Positions 24,547-37,209 are shown, numbered from the stretch's first letter. The stretch is 64,000 nt of DNA from Stomorhina lunata (GCA_933228675.1 OW121741.1:20676875-20740874), one strand, 5' to 3'. The notes: generated by a model not told the origin, from the sequence alone. Numbers and translations are program-made.

Positions 24547-26603
24547 GGTCACGATTTCTATAGAAATATCTTCTTTTGCTCAACTTTTCTGGAGATAAGT
24601 CTTCCTTTGGTCAACTTTTCTAGAGAAAAGTCTTCCTTTGGTCAACTTTTCTAGAGAAAAGTCTTCCTTTGGTCAAGTTTTCTAGAGAAAAGTCTTCCTT
24701 TGGTCAACTTTTCTAGAGAAAAGTCTTCCTTTAGTCAACTTTTCTAGAGAAAAGTCTTCCTTTGGTCAACTTTTCTATAGAAAAGTCTTCCTTTGGTCAA
24801 CTTTTCTATAGAAAAGTCTTCCTTTGGTCAACTTTTCTATAGAAAAGTCTTCCTTTGGTCAACTTTTCTATAGAAAAGTCTTCCTTTGGTCAACTTTTCT
24901 ATAGAAAAATCTTCCTTTGGTCAACTTTTCTATAGAAAAGTCTTCCTTTGGTCAATTTTTTTATAGAAAAGTCTTCCTTTGGTCAACTTTTCTATAGAAA
25001 AGTCTTCCTTTGGTCAACCTTTCTATAGAAAAGTCTTCCTTTGGTCAACTTTTCTATAGAAAAGTCTTCCTTTGGTCAACTTTTCTATATAAAAGTCTTC
25101 CTTTGGTCAACCTTTCTATAGAAAAGTCTTCCTTTGGTCATCTTTTCTATAGAAAAGTCTTCCTTTGGTCAACTTTTCTATAGAAAAGTCTTCCTTTGGT
25201 CAACTTTTCTATAGAAAAGTCTTCCTTTGGTCAACTTTTCTATATAAAAGTCTTCCTTTGGTCAACTTTTCTATAGAAAAGTCTTCCTTTGGTCAACTTT
25301 TCTATAGAAAAGTCTTCTTTTGGTCAATTTTTCTATAGAAAATCTTCCTTTGGTCAACTTTTCCATAGAAAAGTCTTCCTTTGGTCAACTTTTCTATATA
25401 AAAGTATTCTTTTGGTCAACTTTTCTATATAAAAGTATTCTTTTGGTCAACTTTTCTATAGAAAAGTCTTTCTTTGGTCAACTTTTCTATAGAAAAGTCT
25501 TCATTTGGTCAATTTTTCTATTGAAAAGTCTTCCTTTCTTCAACTTTTCTAAAGAAAAGTCTTCCTTGCTTCAACTTTTCTAAAGAAAAGTCTTCCTTGC
25601 TTCAACTTTTCTAAAGAAAAGTCTTCCTTTGGTCAACTTTTCTAGAGAAAAGTCTTCCTTTAGTCAACTTTTCTAGAGAAAAGTCTTCCTTTGGTCAACT
25701 TTTCTATAGAAAAGCCTTCCTTTGGTCAACTTTTCTATAGAAGAGTCTTCCTTTGGTCAACTTTTCTATAGAAAAGTCTTCCTTTGGTCAACTTTTTTAT
25801 AGAAAAGTCTTCCTTTGGTCAACTTTTCTATAGAAAAGTCTTCCTTTGGTCATCTTTTCTATAGACAAGTCTTCCTTTGGTCATTTTTTACATAGAAAAG
25901 TCTTCCTTTGGTCAACTTTTCTATAGAAAAGTCTTCCTTTGGTCAACTTTTCTATAGAAAAGTCTTCCTTTGGTCAACTTTTCTAGAGAAAAGTCTTCCT
26001 TTAGTCAACTTATCTAGAGAAAAGTCTTCCTTTGGTCAACTTTTCTATAGAAAAGTCTTCCTTTGGTCAACTTTTCTATAGAAAAGTCTTCCTTTGGTCA
26101 ACTTTTCTATAGAAAAGTCTTCCTTTGGTCAACTTTTCTATAGAAAAGTCTTCCTTTGGTCAACTTTTCTATAGAAAAGTCTTCCTTTGGTCAACTTTTC
26201 TATAGAAAAGTCTTCCTTTGGTCAACTTTTCTATAGAAATGTCTTCCTTTGGTCAACTTTTCTATAGAAAAGTCTTCCTTTGGTCAACTTTTCTATAGAA
26301 AAGTCTTCCTTTGGTCAACTTTTCTATAGAAAAGTCTTCCTTTGGTCAACTTTTCTATAGAGAAGTCTTATTTTAGTCAACTTTTCTATGGAAAAGTCTT
26401 TCTTTGGTCAACTTTTCTATAGAGAAGTCTTTTTGTGATCTACTTTTTTATGCAAAAGTCTCCTTTTTGTCTACTTTTCAATAGAAAAATCTTTCTTTGG
26501 TCATTTTTTTTATAGAAAAGTCTTCCTTTGGTAAACTTTTCTTCGTTTGGTCAACTTTTCTATAGAAAAGTCTTTGTTAGGTCAACTTTTCTTTAGAAAT
26601 GAC
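24547..26603. repeat. 31-bp satellite B with CTATAG core, about 66 copies
   Basis: Each unit joins GTCTTCCTTTGGTCAAC to TTTTCTATAGAAAA. It differs from satellite A (2.6-3.7 kb) mainly by TTTGG for TATCG and by AAAA for AAAT. Sub-blocks carry CTAGAG (24.59-24.77, 25.64-25.69 and 25.98-26.03 kb) or CTAAAG (25.55-25.62 kb) in place of CTATAG. The rare CTTTAGTCAAC variant recurs at 24731, 25660 and 26001, spacings of about 30 and exactly 11 units. Both edges are diverged. Confidence 0.96.
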
Positions 26604-27735
26604 CGATTTTTCCCTTTTGATTCTGTTAGTAACGCTAGAGTTTTATATATAAAGAATAGTTTAGCTATGAGCTTTGACCTTGTAAAAGGCCTAATTTCGA
26701 TATAACTAAAATTTTGTCACTTTAGGGTATTTTATATTCGATTTGAATCCATTTTTTTTTGTTTTCTTGATCTTATTCCTTCGTCTATTTAAATTTTGTC
26801 CTTTTTGTTCTGTTTGACTTTGGAGGGCAAAACTTAAGAAATTGTTCAAGTAATTCTTGAGACTTTATTTTAATTTTACCAGGGAACGGTTTTTTATATG
26901 TTTTTATTTTTTGGGGTACCAAATACTTGGATACTTTAAAGTTCCCCTGTGATTTTTGATGTGTATTTTTGTGTCTGCCTAAATATGTAGATGAAACAGT
27001 CAAACATGCCTAGGCATGGATTTACACTTCATCTTAGGGAGATTTAGAGGCGCTGAAATGGAAAATATGATTTAAGCCTTTAACAAAAATTTATAAGTTA
27101 AAGGATTTTTTTCTTAAGGAAATATGATATGTATACACACAGTGGATTATAGGATAATTTTTTCTGAGATAAATTGAAAAATAAAAATTTTTGATTAGAA
27201 TGATAAATTTCCAAATGGGCTTCACCAGGCCACTGTGCGAATGTTAAAAGTAAGAACAATGTTTTTATTAATTAAAATCCACAAAAATCCAAACTTCTTT
27301 AATTTTGATAATACCAGAACGTATCATCTTATCTAAAAGTACTGTCTTAGTATTTTTTTTAAGCCCAAAAGAAATTTTTCCCCTAGTTCATAAAATGTAC
27401 TTGTTAATCCCATATTATCTCCCTTTGTAAGACAATACATTGAACTTGCATTTAAAATTAAAATTATTTTCAAAAATTCTTGGCAGGCGTTTGCCCATGT
27501 TTGTTAACATTTTGACACGCAGTGCATAAATATTTGACACGTTTTCAGATTTTTTGTTAATAAATTCAAATTGAAGCACAAATAAATATTTACAAATGTT
27601 TGATCCAAAATAAAGAAAACAAGTAAGAAGACAACAGATAAATTTCTTTGATACTCTACATAATAATAGAAAAATTTTTACTTTTTATTAAGAAAATTCA
27701 AAATTTTTTTTAAAGAAAATTCAACATTTTTCTAA
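26604..27735. other. Intergenic stretch
   Basis: No gene or element is recognised. The 72-codon minus frame at 26785-27003 is K-, P- and T-rich without a known motif. Confidence 0.45.
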
Positions 27736-28789
27736 AGAAAATTCAAAATTTTTCTATAGAAAATTTGTCAATTTTTCTATAGAAAATTTGTCAATTCTTC
27801 TATAGAAAATTTGTCAATTTTTCTATAGAAAATTTGGTAAATTTTTCTATAGAAAATTTGGTAAATTTTTCTATAGAAAATTTGTCAATTTTTCTATAGA
27901 AAATTTGGTAAATTTTTCTATAGGAAATTTGTAAATTTTTCTATAGAAAATTTGTAAATTTTTCTATAGAAAATTTGTCAATTTTTCTATAGAAAATTTG
28001 TCAATTTTTCTATAGAAAATTTGTCAATTTTTCTATAGAAAATTTGTCAATTTTTCTATAGAAAATTTGTCAATTTTTCTATAGAAAATTTGTCAATTTT
28101 TCTATAGAAAATTTGTCAATTTTTCTATAGAAAATTTGTCAATTATTCTATAGAAAATTTGTCAATTTTTCTATAGAAAATTTGTCAATTTTTCCACAGA
28201 AAATTTGTAAATTTTTCTATAGAAAATTTGTCAATTTTTCTATAGAAAATTTGTCAATTTTTCTATAGAAAATTTGTAAATTTTTCTATAGAAAATTTGT
28301 AAATTTTTCTATAGAAAATTTGTCAATTTTTCTATAGAAAATTTGTCAATTTTTCTATAGAAAATTTGTCAATTTTTCTATAGAAAATTTGTCAATTTTT
28401 CTATAGAAAATTTGTAAATTTTTCTATAGAAAATTTGTCAATTTTTCTATAGAAAATTTGTCAATTTTTCTATAGAAAATTTGTCAATTTTTCTATAGAA
28501 AATTTGTCAATTTTTCTATAGAAAATTTGTCAATTTTTCTATAGAAAATTTGTCAATTTTTCTATAGAAAATTTGTCAATTTTTCTATAGAAAATTTGTC
28601 AATTTTTCTAAAGAAAATTTGTCAATTTTTCTATAGAAAATTTGTCAATTTTTCTATAGAAAATTTGTCAATTTTTCTATAGAAAATTTGTCAATTTTTC
28701 TATAGAAAATTTGTCAATTTTTCTATAGAAAATTTGTCAATTTTTCTATAGAAAATTTGTCAATTTTTCTATAGAAAATTTGTCAATTT
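27736..28789. repeat. 23-bp satellite with CTATAG core, left part, about 46 copies
   Basis: Each unit is TTTGTCAA followed by TTTTTCTATAGAAAA. The left edge is degenerate; GTAAA and GGTAAA variants are scattered. The array stops at 28789 inside a T run and resumes at 31328 in exact register, so the two parts were one array before the intervening element inserted. Confidence 0.97.
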
Positions 28790-28926
28790 TTATACCCTTC
28801 ACCAATAGGTGAAAGGGTATTATAAGTTTGTGATTCCGTTTGTAATTTTTTTATTAGTGATCGTAGACCCCATAAAAATTATACCGATCGACTCAAAATC
28901 GGGAGGAGAATCGATTAAGCGATGTC

Positions 28927-28958
<32 letters not shown>

Positions 28959-31327
28959 CGTCTGTCTGTCTGTCTGTTGAAATCAAGTTTCTGAAGCCCC
29001 TGGAGGATGGACTTACATAAATTATATATCAGATTTTAGGAAATTCTCCCGCAATGAACGCTATTAAATTTCATTAAAATCGGTTTATAAACACCGAAAA
29101 TATCGAAAAAAACCAAAAATTAGACGAAAATTTTAAAATTTTTTATTGAAACACACTTTTAAATAACAAGAGAAAAATATACTCCTGGTGTACATGTGAT
29201 AATATGTTATATATCAGATTGTAGGAAATATTTTCCCAAAGCACTCTGTAAAATTTTATCAAATTCGGTCCATAAACAACTGAGATATCGCCAAAACACT
29301 GAATTTGATGTATCGCAAATTGCCCAAAGTACACATTAGAGAATGTTTGTTGAAAAAATGAAATGCAGAAATAGGAAAAACTATCCTCCTTTAGTACGGA
29401 CCTACATAAATTTTATATCAGATTTTAGGAAATTCCCCCACCAAGCACGTTATTAAATTTTATCAAAAGCGGTCTATAAACAATTGTGATATCGCCATAA
29501 CACTACATTTGATGTACAGCAAATTGCCCAAAGTACGTGTCTAAGAAATTTTGTTTACATTTTGTAAGTATTGTTTCAGCGATATCTCAGGTGTTTATGG
29601 ACCGATTGTGATGAAATTTGGCATCGTTCTTTATGAGAGGATTTTCTAAAATCTGATATATATACTCCACAAATCAGATTATGAATACCATTCAAATTGT
29701 ACCGATCAACTCAGAATCGGCACAAGAATCGATTTCGCGACCTCCGCCCGTCTGTCCGTCCGTCTACATGTCCGTCCGTCTACCTGTCTGTCCTTTTTTC
29801 TGTTGTAGTCAAGTTTTTGGAGCTCCTGTTTTGTCGATATCTCAGATGTTTATTTTGATGAAGTTTAATAGCGTCCTTCGCAGGGGATTATCTAAATCCT
29901 GATGCATTCTGTAATTTGTGGTAGATATAATTTAGCTTTTAAGCGATGGTGTTTTGATCGAAAATGTTGAAATTCAGGGTGGGACAATTCAGGAGCTCCA
30001 CAAATCTGGTTTTAGCAGACAGACACACTGCATTTGTCTTAATTTTGTGTCTGACTTTTGAACATTATGATAACATTTGAGAATGTATTATATATCAAAT
30101 TATAGATAATCTTCCTAGGAAGTACAAAAATGCAGCTAACTACATGATATCCGTTCAAAACCTACATATGTATGTACGTATCTCACATATCAACAAAAAT
30201 TTAAATTTTTTAATTGCAATTGGGAGAAATCCGTTCACGTTTGACAATTGATCCCTTATAACTTCGTCTAAGATACGATGATGACATTTAGTATAAAGAC
30301 GTTGTACAATATTGATATTCAGGACAATAGCGCCTAAAATAAACTTTCTAGAGGGACAACATTTGACAAAAGTATTTCTGATCTCTTGAAAAGTTCGATA
30401 TTGAAAATGGGCGAGCTCTATTCACATTTAGTGAAATCTCCCATATAAACCCGACCGGGAATCGATTTAATGTTGATAAATTAAATCACATTAAAATTGC
30501 ACAAAGAACTTGAGCAAAACTTTCCAAACATCCATCGGACAGATCGAAAGAACTATACATCCCAAATATTATTGATGAAGTGTTCATTTTAATTAATTAA
30601 CTAACTTCAAATTAATAAGTAAACTTTTCCGACAAAGCTGATAACCATCCATTCAAAAGCTATATATTTCACGTATGTATCTAAAACTAAGAGTGTATAC
30701 CCGATAATTTTAAGGCTTGTATACATTGACAATCATTGTTAAAGCTTTGACCTAAATCAGTCCGCTAACTTCAGAGTTTTACATAACTAATCAAGAACTT
30801 TTACTAGTTGGATAATTCGTACGAATTAAAGTGCACAACCCTCAATGGGCACAGCGTTTTTGGGTTGCATGTCAGAATACTTAAACTTCATCAAATCGAT
30901 GTGCTATTGCAAATTTAAGGGCATCTACATTTTGAAGCATCTTTTCTGCATGGTTTATCTGGTCTATCGAACTTTATTAAATGTTCGTAAAATATGTGTC
31001 TATTTTATTTCGAAGCTACTGGCTGGCTTAAATATGCTCTACTTGTAGTCTAGTAATCATTATCTTTCACAAAGGGACCACTTTAGAACCCAAGTGAAGC
31101 TTCCCTAGACATCAGCCACCTGCCCAACCTAACCTTTGGGTGCATAACTATTCTAGATGATGACGCCACCGAAAAGGTTTTCGTTTTCCGACTCTTAATT
31201 TTAAAGACTCTTTGCATATAATACTAGTATAACCAAATATTGCTACGAATTACATTAAGTACTTTTGGAACACCATTGGTGAAGGGTATCCAAGATTCGG
31301 CAAAGCCGAATATACCACTCTTACTTG
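28790..31327 (+). mobile_element. DINE-1-like non-autonomous Helentron (HINE), 2.54 kb
   Basis: The 5' end is TTATACCCTTCACC, with inverted repeat arms ATACCCTTCACC and GGTGAAAGGGTAT around AATA. A GTCY-type microsatellite follows at 28924-28977, with a second one at 29748-29800. Near the 3' end TTCGGCAAAGCCGAA forms a hairpin before ACTCTTACTTG. These traits match the published description of DINE-1 elements as Helentron-derived repeats. The flanks join as ...GTCAATTT|TTCTATAG..., an intact satellite unit, so insertion was between T and T with no target duplication. No rolling-circle or endonuclease protein is encoded. The phrase ATCGGTC.ATAAAC recurs inside. A 67-codon frame at 30845-31048 is also open in the second copy, but probably by recent common origin. 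Confidence 0.72.
28924..28977 (+). repeat. GTCY microsatellite inside the HINE
   Basis: Consecutive GTCC and GTCT tetramers, mostly GTCT. A GTCY block in this position is a known hallmark of DINE-1-type elements and supports that identification. Confidence 0.9.
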
Positions 31328-31945
31328 TTCTATAGAAAATTTGTCAATTTTTCTATAGAAAATTTGTCAATTTTTCTATAGAAAATTTGTCAATTTTTCT
31401 ATAGAAAATTTGTCAATTTTTCTATAGAAAATTTGTCAATTTTTCTATAGAAAATTTGTCAATTTTTCTATAGAAAATTTGTCAATTTTTCTATAGAAAA
31501 TTTGTCAATTTTTCTATAGAAAATTTGTCAATTTTTCTATAGAAAATTTGTCAATTTTTCTATAGAAAATTTGTCAATTTTTCTATAGAAAATTTGTCAA
31601 TTTTTCTATAGAAAATTTGTCAATTTTTCTATAGAAAATTTTTCAATTTTTCTATAGAAAATTTGTCAATTTTTCTATAGAAAATTTGTCAATTATTCTA
31701 TAGAAAATTTGTCAATTTTTCTATAGAAAATTTGTCAATTTTTCTATAGAAAATTTGTCAATTTTTCTATAGAAAATTTGTCAATTTTTCTATAGAAAAT
31801 TTGTCAATTTTTCTATCGAAAATTTGTCAATTTTTCTATCGAAAATTTGTCAATTTTTCTATAGAAAATTTGTCAATTTTTCTATAGAAAATTTTTCAAT
31901 TTTTCTATAGGAAATTTTTCAATTTTTCTATAGAAAATTTGTCAG
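31328..31945. repeat. 23-bp satellite, right part, about 27 copies
   Basis: It continues the 23-bp array after the inserted element, beginning with TTCTATAGAAAA, which completes the interrupted unit. CTATCG variants occur in two adjacent units near 31816 and 31839, and GTC changes to TTC in a few units near the right edge. Confidence 0.97.
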
Positions 31946-32380
31946 TTTTTTAGTTTTTTAAATTTTTCAGAAATTACAATTAAATTTTTAATAGAAAAAT
32001 TATTGATATCAAGAAATTTAATGAAATAATTTTAAATTTTTATTTAGTTTTGATGTAGTTTTTTTTACTAAGAATTGTTTTAATATACATTTTGTGCATT
32101 TTTTGCCTAACATTTTCAAATTCGCTAATTTGTAAAAATTTGAGTTTACTTTTATATTAAAAGTACATTTCTCTTTACTTTATTTCTCTTAATGAAAGAG
32201 AGCACAAATGCAGTTTTGAGCCTGTTTTCTCTTTTACCACCCACTGCATTGTATGGGGAAATTTTTACGCAAATATAGCGAATTACAGCCGGCATGGCCG
32301 AAAACAAAAGATGAAAAGTTTTGTAAAATTAAATTATATTAACCCGTTAAACGATTATGTGTTTATGTATTTTGTCCTTT
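31946..32380. other. AT-rich spacer
   Basis: No array or gene is seen. A short less AT-rich patch near 32285-32310 contains GCCGGCATGGCC, a near-palindrome. Confidence 0.4.
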
Positions 32381-33262
32381 AATTCCTGGAGGAACATAGG
32401 GCCTCAACAACTGTTTTCCATATACGTTTTTGGTAGTCATCACTTTAGTCTCCTATAAATGATATAACTCCCTGGGCTAGTTCACAATTTGTCGCCTCCA
32501 AGTGTTTGCGGGACTTCGAGATCTTCTAGAACCTTAAGAATCATATTCAATGGCTCTCCGATTTAGGTCCTTGAATCGACCTGTTTCGTTGGTTATTTGG
32601 GCTTCTTTGGCTAGATTTTCAGCCCATCTTGGCTCATCCTCTCTAGCATTTCGTTTGACTTCTCGCTTTAATTGCTGATAAACGCGTGGTCCTTGTTGTT
32701 TGATCTGCGGGATTTTGCCATAATTTAACCTCCCTTCGGCTAGTCTTCTATCTTTAATTATTTGCTACGTTTTACTAGAAATCCAAAGCATATTGGGCTT
32801 ACTTTTTTAACCTATTTCTGTACTGACTGTTTTTACATCATTCCAGTAGGTAGGTATTCTGGGCGACGGAGATGTTGAGAGTATCTATTCTATTCCTCAA
32901 TGCGTTAGAGAACCGCATAGCAACTTCAGGTGATTTTAGTTTTTGTACATCAAATCTTTTCCTGCTTAGACTTGGTTTAAGTACCACAGCTTTAAACTTC
33001 AGCCGAACCACGGCTACAATCAAATGATGATCGCTGCCAACATATTAACCCTTCTTCATCCCCACATCAAGCAATGACCCCCTACCCATCCTGATAGTTG
33101 TAAAGTGGTCAATCTGGTTTTCGGTTGTGATCAGACCTGTGACCATGCGTTCCATCATGCTCTCCCTACTAGATTATTACTGCCTACTGCGCATTGAAGT
33201 CATCTATTAATATATTAATATCGTTATGACTGATATTCATAATTATTTGGGTGAGTTTATCA
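32381..33262 (-). pseudogene. Decayed LINE-type retrotransposon, endonuclease region
   Basis: On the minus strand, from about 33262 downward, translation in broken frames gives hallmarks of a non-LTR retrotransposon AP-type endonuclease. First comes DDFNA (the GDFNA motif), then NQIDHFTTIR, then GSDHHLIVAVVRLKFK (the SDH catalytic motif), followed by a basic linker and the region before the reverse transcriptase. Several stop codons and frame changes are present (for example after DDFNAQ). No reverse transcriptase domain is seen: the 3' end falls near LLRPYVPPGIKG at about 32380. This enzyme nicks target DNA in functional copies; this one is dead. The clade cannot be assigned by eye; RTE-like or related is a guess. 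Confidence 0.65.
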
Positions 33263-33756
33263 TATATGTGTATAGTTTCTCAAAGCACTCTGTAAAATTT
33301 TATCAAAATCGGTCCATAAACAACTGAGATATCGCCAAAACACTGAATTTGATGTATCGCAAATTGCCCAAAGTACGCATTAGATAATGTTTCTTGAAAA
33401 AATGAAATGCAGAAATAGGAAAAACCATCCTCCTTTAGCACGGACCTACATAAATTTTATATCAGATTTTAGGAAATTCCCCCGCCAAGCACGTTATTAA
33501 TGATGTATTAATGATGTACAGCAAAATGCCCAAAGTACGTATCTAAGAAATTTTGTTTACATTTTGTAAGTATTGTTTCAGAGATATCTCAGGTGTTTAT
33601 GGACCGATTGTGATTAAATTTCACATCGTTCTTTGTGTGAGGATTTTCTAAAATCTATACTCCATAAATCTGATTACGAATACCATTCAAACTGTACCGA
33701 TCAACTCAGAATCGGCAGGAGAATCGATTTCGCGATCTCCGTCCGTCCATGTGTTA

Positions 33757-33975
33757 GCGAACCGTCGTGGTATAGCAGGTTAGACAACCGCCTATCATAC
33801 CAAAGGTCCCAAGTTCGTTCCCCGGCCAGACCCATTTGAAAAAAATAAATTTTGAAAAAAGCGGCGGTTCACCTCATAACTCAGCTAGCCACTGGTTATT
33901 GAGTATTAGGCTATAAAAAACTTCCCTAACTAATGCATTTGCCGTTCGGCTCTGTTCGGACTATTTTGTAGACTG
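33757..33975 (+). mobile_element. tRNA-derived SINE-like sequence
   Basis: A tRNA-like head at about 33765-33836 has an A-box-like TGGTATAGCAGG and a B-box-like GTTCGTTCCCC at tRNA-like spacing, including an anticodon-stem-like CCGCCTATCATACC. It is followed by a non-tRNA body ending near GCCGTTCGGCTCTG. The B box has T where A is usual, and the sequence does not look like a functional tRNA. It sits inside the second DINE-1-like copy, just after its GTCC repeats. Confidence 0.5.
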
Positions 33976-34062
33976 TTTATATGAAGTTTGCTCAAAATCG
34001 GTCTAGTAGTTCTTCATTTATCACATTTTTTGTAATAAAAATAAAAATAAAATATAAAAAAT

Positions 34063-34190
34063 TTCCATAGATTTTATAAACTCGAAAAAAAAAAAATACT
34101 TATTTATAAAAAATTTCCATAGATTTTATAAACTCAAAAAAAATAATCCTTTTTTTCGAGTTTATAAAATCTATGGAATTTTTTTTATAT
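34063..34190. repeat. Direct plus inverted repeat (hairpin) around CCATAGATTTTATAAAC
   Basis: TTCCATAGATTTTATAAAC occurs directly near 34063 and 34115, and its exact reverse complement GTTTATAAAATCTATGGAA at 34160-34178. The second and third copies form a perfect stem of 21 bp with a 22-base loop, extendable through A and T runs. It may be a foldback end of a small element. Confidence 0.75.
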
Positions 34191-34288
34191 TTACATATCG
34201 TATAATATACTTTCCACATATTGTATAAACTTTATAAGTTATCTAATATATATATCGGGGTTTTCAATAGGAACGCTACAAAAGTTCA

Positions 34289-34480
34289 GTGACAGGGACA
34301 GCAGACGACGTTATATTTCTTGTTGCTCTTTTGATGACTGATGAACTTCGAACGAATATTGAACGTGAAATTGCAGCAGTATCGGCCAATTTATGCTTGA
34401 GAGACGTCGAAAATTGGGTTCAGCGTCTGGACTTCAGATATAATAGCATCAAACGTGTTTTTGCAGGAACAATATCCTAA
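34289..34480 (+). pseudogene. Possible C-terminal remnant of a mariner/Tc1-like transposase
   Basis: The short frame contains TDELRTNIEREIAAV followed by DVENWVQRLDF. In outline this matches the helical tail that follows the catalytic domain in many Tc1/mariner transposases of insects (a LK..IR.EI segment, then a V..N...R segment). No catalytic residue is present, there is no good start codon, and the surroundings are repeat DNA, so it is a fragment at best. Confidence 0.4.
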
Positions 34481-35879
34481 AATTTTGTGTAAAATCCAGG
34501 AGCTCCACAAATCTGATTTTAGCAGACAGACACTCTGCATTAATCTTAATTTTGTGTCTGACTTTTGAACATTATGCTAACATTTGAGAATGTATTATAT
34601 ATCAAATTATAGGTAATCTTCCTAGAAAGTACAAAAATGCATCTAACTACATGATATCCGTTCAAAACCTACATATGTATGTAAGTATCTCACATATCAA
34701 CGAAAATTTAAATTTTTTAATTGCAATTAGGAGAAATCCGTTCACGTTTGACAATTGATCACGTATAACTTTGCCTAAGTTACGACGATGACATTTAGTA
34801 AACAGACGTTGTACAACATTGATATTCAGGGCGATAGCGCCTAAAATAAACTTTCTAGAGGGACAACATTTGACAAAAGTATTTCTGATCTCTTGAAAAG
34901 TTCGATATTGAAAATGGGCAAGCTCTATTCACATTTAGTGAAATCTCCCATATAACCCCGACCGGGAAACGATTTAATGCTGATAAATTAAATCACATTA
35001 AAATTGCACAATGAAAGAACAATACATCCCAAATATTATTGATGAAGTGTTCATTTTAATTAATTAACTAACTTCAGATTAATAAGTAAATCTTTAATAA
35101 CTTTTCCGACAAAGCTGATATCCATCCATTCAAAAGCTATATATTTCACGTATGTATCTAAAACTAAGAGTGTATACCCTATAATTTGAAGGCTTATCAT
35201 TGTTAAAGCTTTGACCTAAATCAGTCTTCAGAGTTTTACATAACTAATCAAGAACTTTTACTAGTTGGATAATTCGTACGAATTAAAGTGCACAACCCTC
35301 ACTGGGAACTGTGTTTTTGGGTTGCATGCCAGAATACTTAAACTTCATCAAATCGATGTGCTATTGCAAATGTAAGGGCATCTACATTTTGAAGCATCTT
35401 TTCTGCATGGTTTATCTGGTCTATCGAACTTTATTAAATGTTCGTAAAATATGTGTCTATTTTATTTCGAAGCTACTGGCTGGCTTAAATATGCATTCTC
35501 TATTTGTAGTCTACTTGTAGTAGCTTCCCTAGACATCAGCCACCTGCCCAACCTAACCTTTGGGTGCATAACTATTCTAGATGATGACGCCACCGGAAAG
35601 CTTTTCTTTTTCCGACTCTTAATTTTAAAGACTTTTTGCATATAATACTAGTAGTACCTGGTAGACCGAGCCTTGCTCGGAGCTTTATGATAAGCATTTT
35701 GAGGAAAATTTTAAAGTTTTTATATATTTTATATTATAAAGTGCTAAAATAAATTTAGAGGAAAGACATTGTAGAAATATTCAGTTAATTTTGAATTATT
35801 TGATTTATTTTGTCCGACCAACACATAGTTTGCATAGTTTACAGTTTAACTCATTTTGAATAATTTTGGAAATTATTCA

Positions 35880-36480
35880 TATCAACAGAAACCTCTGTCG
35901 ACTCATGCGCAACAACTTTGCTAAAGATTATAGTCTGATCAAATGCACAGTTTACGATTTAATTCATTTTGAGTAGTTTTCTGTGGCGCCACCTGTCGGA
36001 CTTTGCTTATTCCAATTCATAAACCTTCTTCGGCTTATCCGTAACAACTTTGCTGAAGATTATAGCATGATTAAATGTACAGCATACGATTAAATTGACT
36101 TTGAGTAAATTTCAGTAGCGCCACCTGTCGAAATTTCTTCATACCAACTAAGAAACCTTCGTCGGCTCATGTGCAAAAACTTTGCTAAAGATTGTAGCAT
36201 GATTAAATGTACAGATTACGATTAAATTGACTTTGAGCAAGTTTCTGTAGCGCCACCTGTCGGAAATTATTCATACCAACTAAAAAGCCTTCGTCGGCTC
36301 ATGCGCTACAACTTTGCTAAAGATCATAGCATGATCAAATGTACAGTTTACGATTTAATTAATTTTTAGTAATTTTCAGTGGCGCCATCTGTCGGAAATT
36401 AGTCTTATCAACTTTAAAACCTTCGCCGGCTTATCCGCAACATCTTCGCTAAAGAGCATAACACAATCAAATTCACAGTT
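35880..36480. repeat. Internal tandem repeats of about 125 bp in Helitron-like copy A
   Basis: About five diverged copies carry GCGCCACCTGTCGGAAATT, CCTTCGTCGGCTCATGCGC, AACTTTGCTAAAGAT and CAGTTTACGATTTAATT. The corresponding block in copy B lies at about 43240-43680. Confidence 0.8.
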
Positions 36481-37125
36481 TACTATTCTATAAAGAACAT
36501 ACATACAGACAAACATTCATTTGTTTAAAATAATACTAAATTTTCCCCCTTTTTATTCCCTAATTTCTAAAAGTTTCATATGTATATTTGGTACTTTTTT
36601 GGTGCCAATTGAATTCGGTACATTTTTTTAAAACGCATTTAACATAATGTATAATGTTCCCATTCATATTACTTTGGAGATGTTAAGTTATCATTTTATC
36701 CCTTTTTTACCCATTTTGGCTCCAAAATCAAAAAAGTACCAAATACGTGTTTCATGTTTTTTTACATCTATTGATTGCAGTACTAAGTTTCTTTCTATAT
36801 TCTTTAGTTTAAAATATAAGAGTGGGTTAAAAAGGTGCCAAAAAAACTATTTTCACCCTTTTTTACCCCCTATCGGACATAGTTTCAAAAAAGTACCAAA
36901 CACCTGTCCGCTTATTTTCATAGCTGTTTAAACCTAATTTCAATTTTGTTTCTATACCTATTACTTTAGGAGATATAGCGTTTTCGATTTTTTCCCCTTT
37001 TTACCCGTTTTTACCCTCTTAGAGGCAAAAGTTCCAAAAGTCCCTTCTTCTTCGACCTATACATCAAAAAAGATACCCACTGTCCAAATTTTATCAAAAT
37101 CGTTAGAGCCGTTTTCGAGATAGCT

Positions 37126-37130
<5 letters not shown>

Positions 37131-37209
<79 letters not shown>

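Noticed and set aside
27736..31945. Resemblance of palindromic repeats with spacers to a CRISPR array
   Set aside because: Spacers are identical rather than unique, units are 23 bp, and the window is eukaryotic in every other respect.
33765..33836. A functional tRNA gene
   Set aside because: The A and B boxes are recognisable, but the B box is imperfect, the stems do not close cleanly, and a SINE-like body follows.
36647..36931. 94-codon frame in the Helitron-like element
   Set aside because: The matching part of the second copy (48.1-48.4 kb) does not keep the frame open, and the residues show no known motif.
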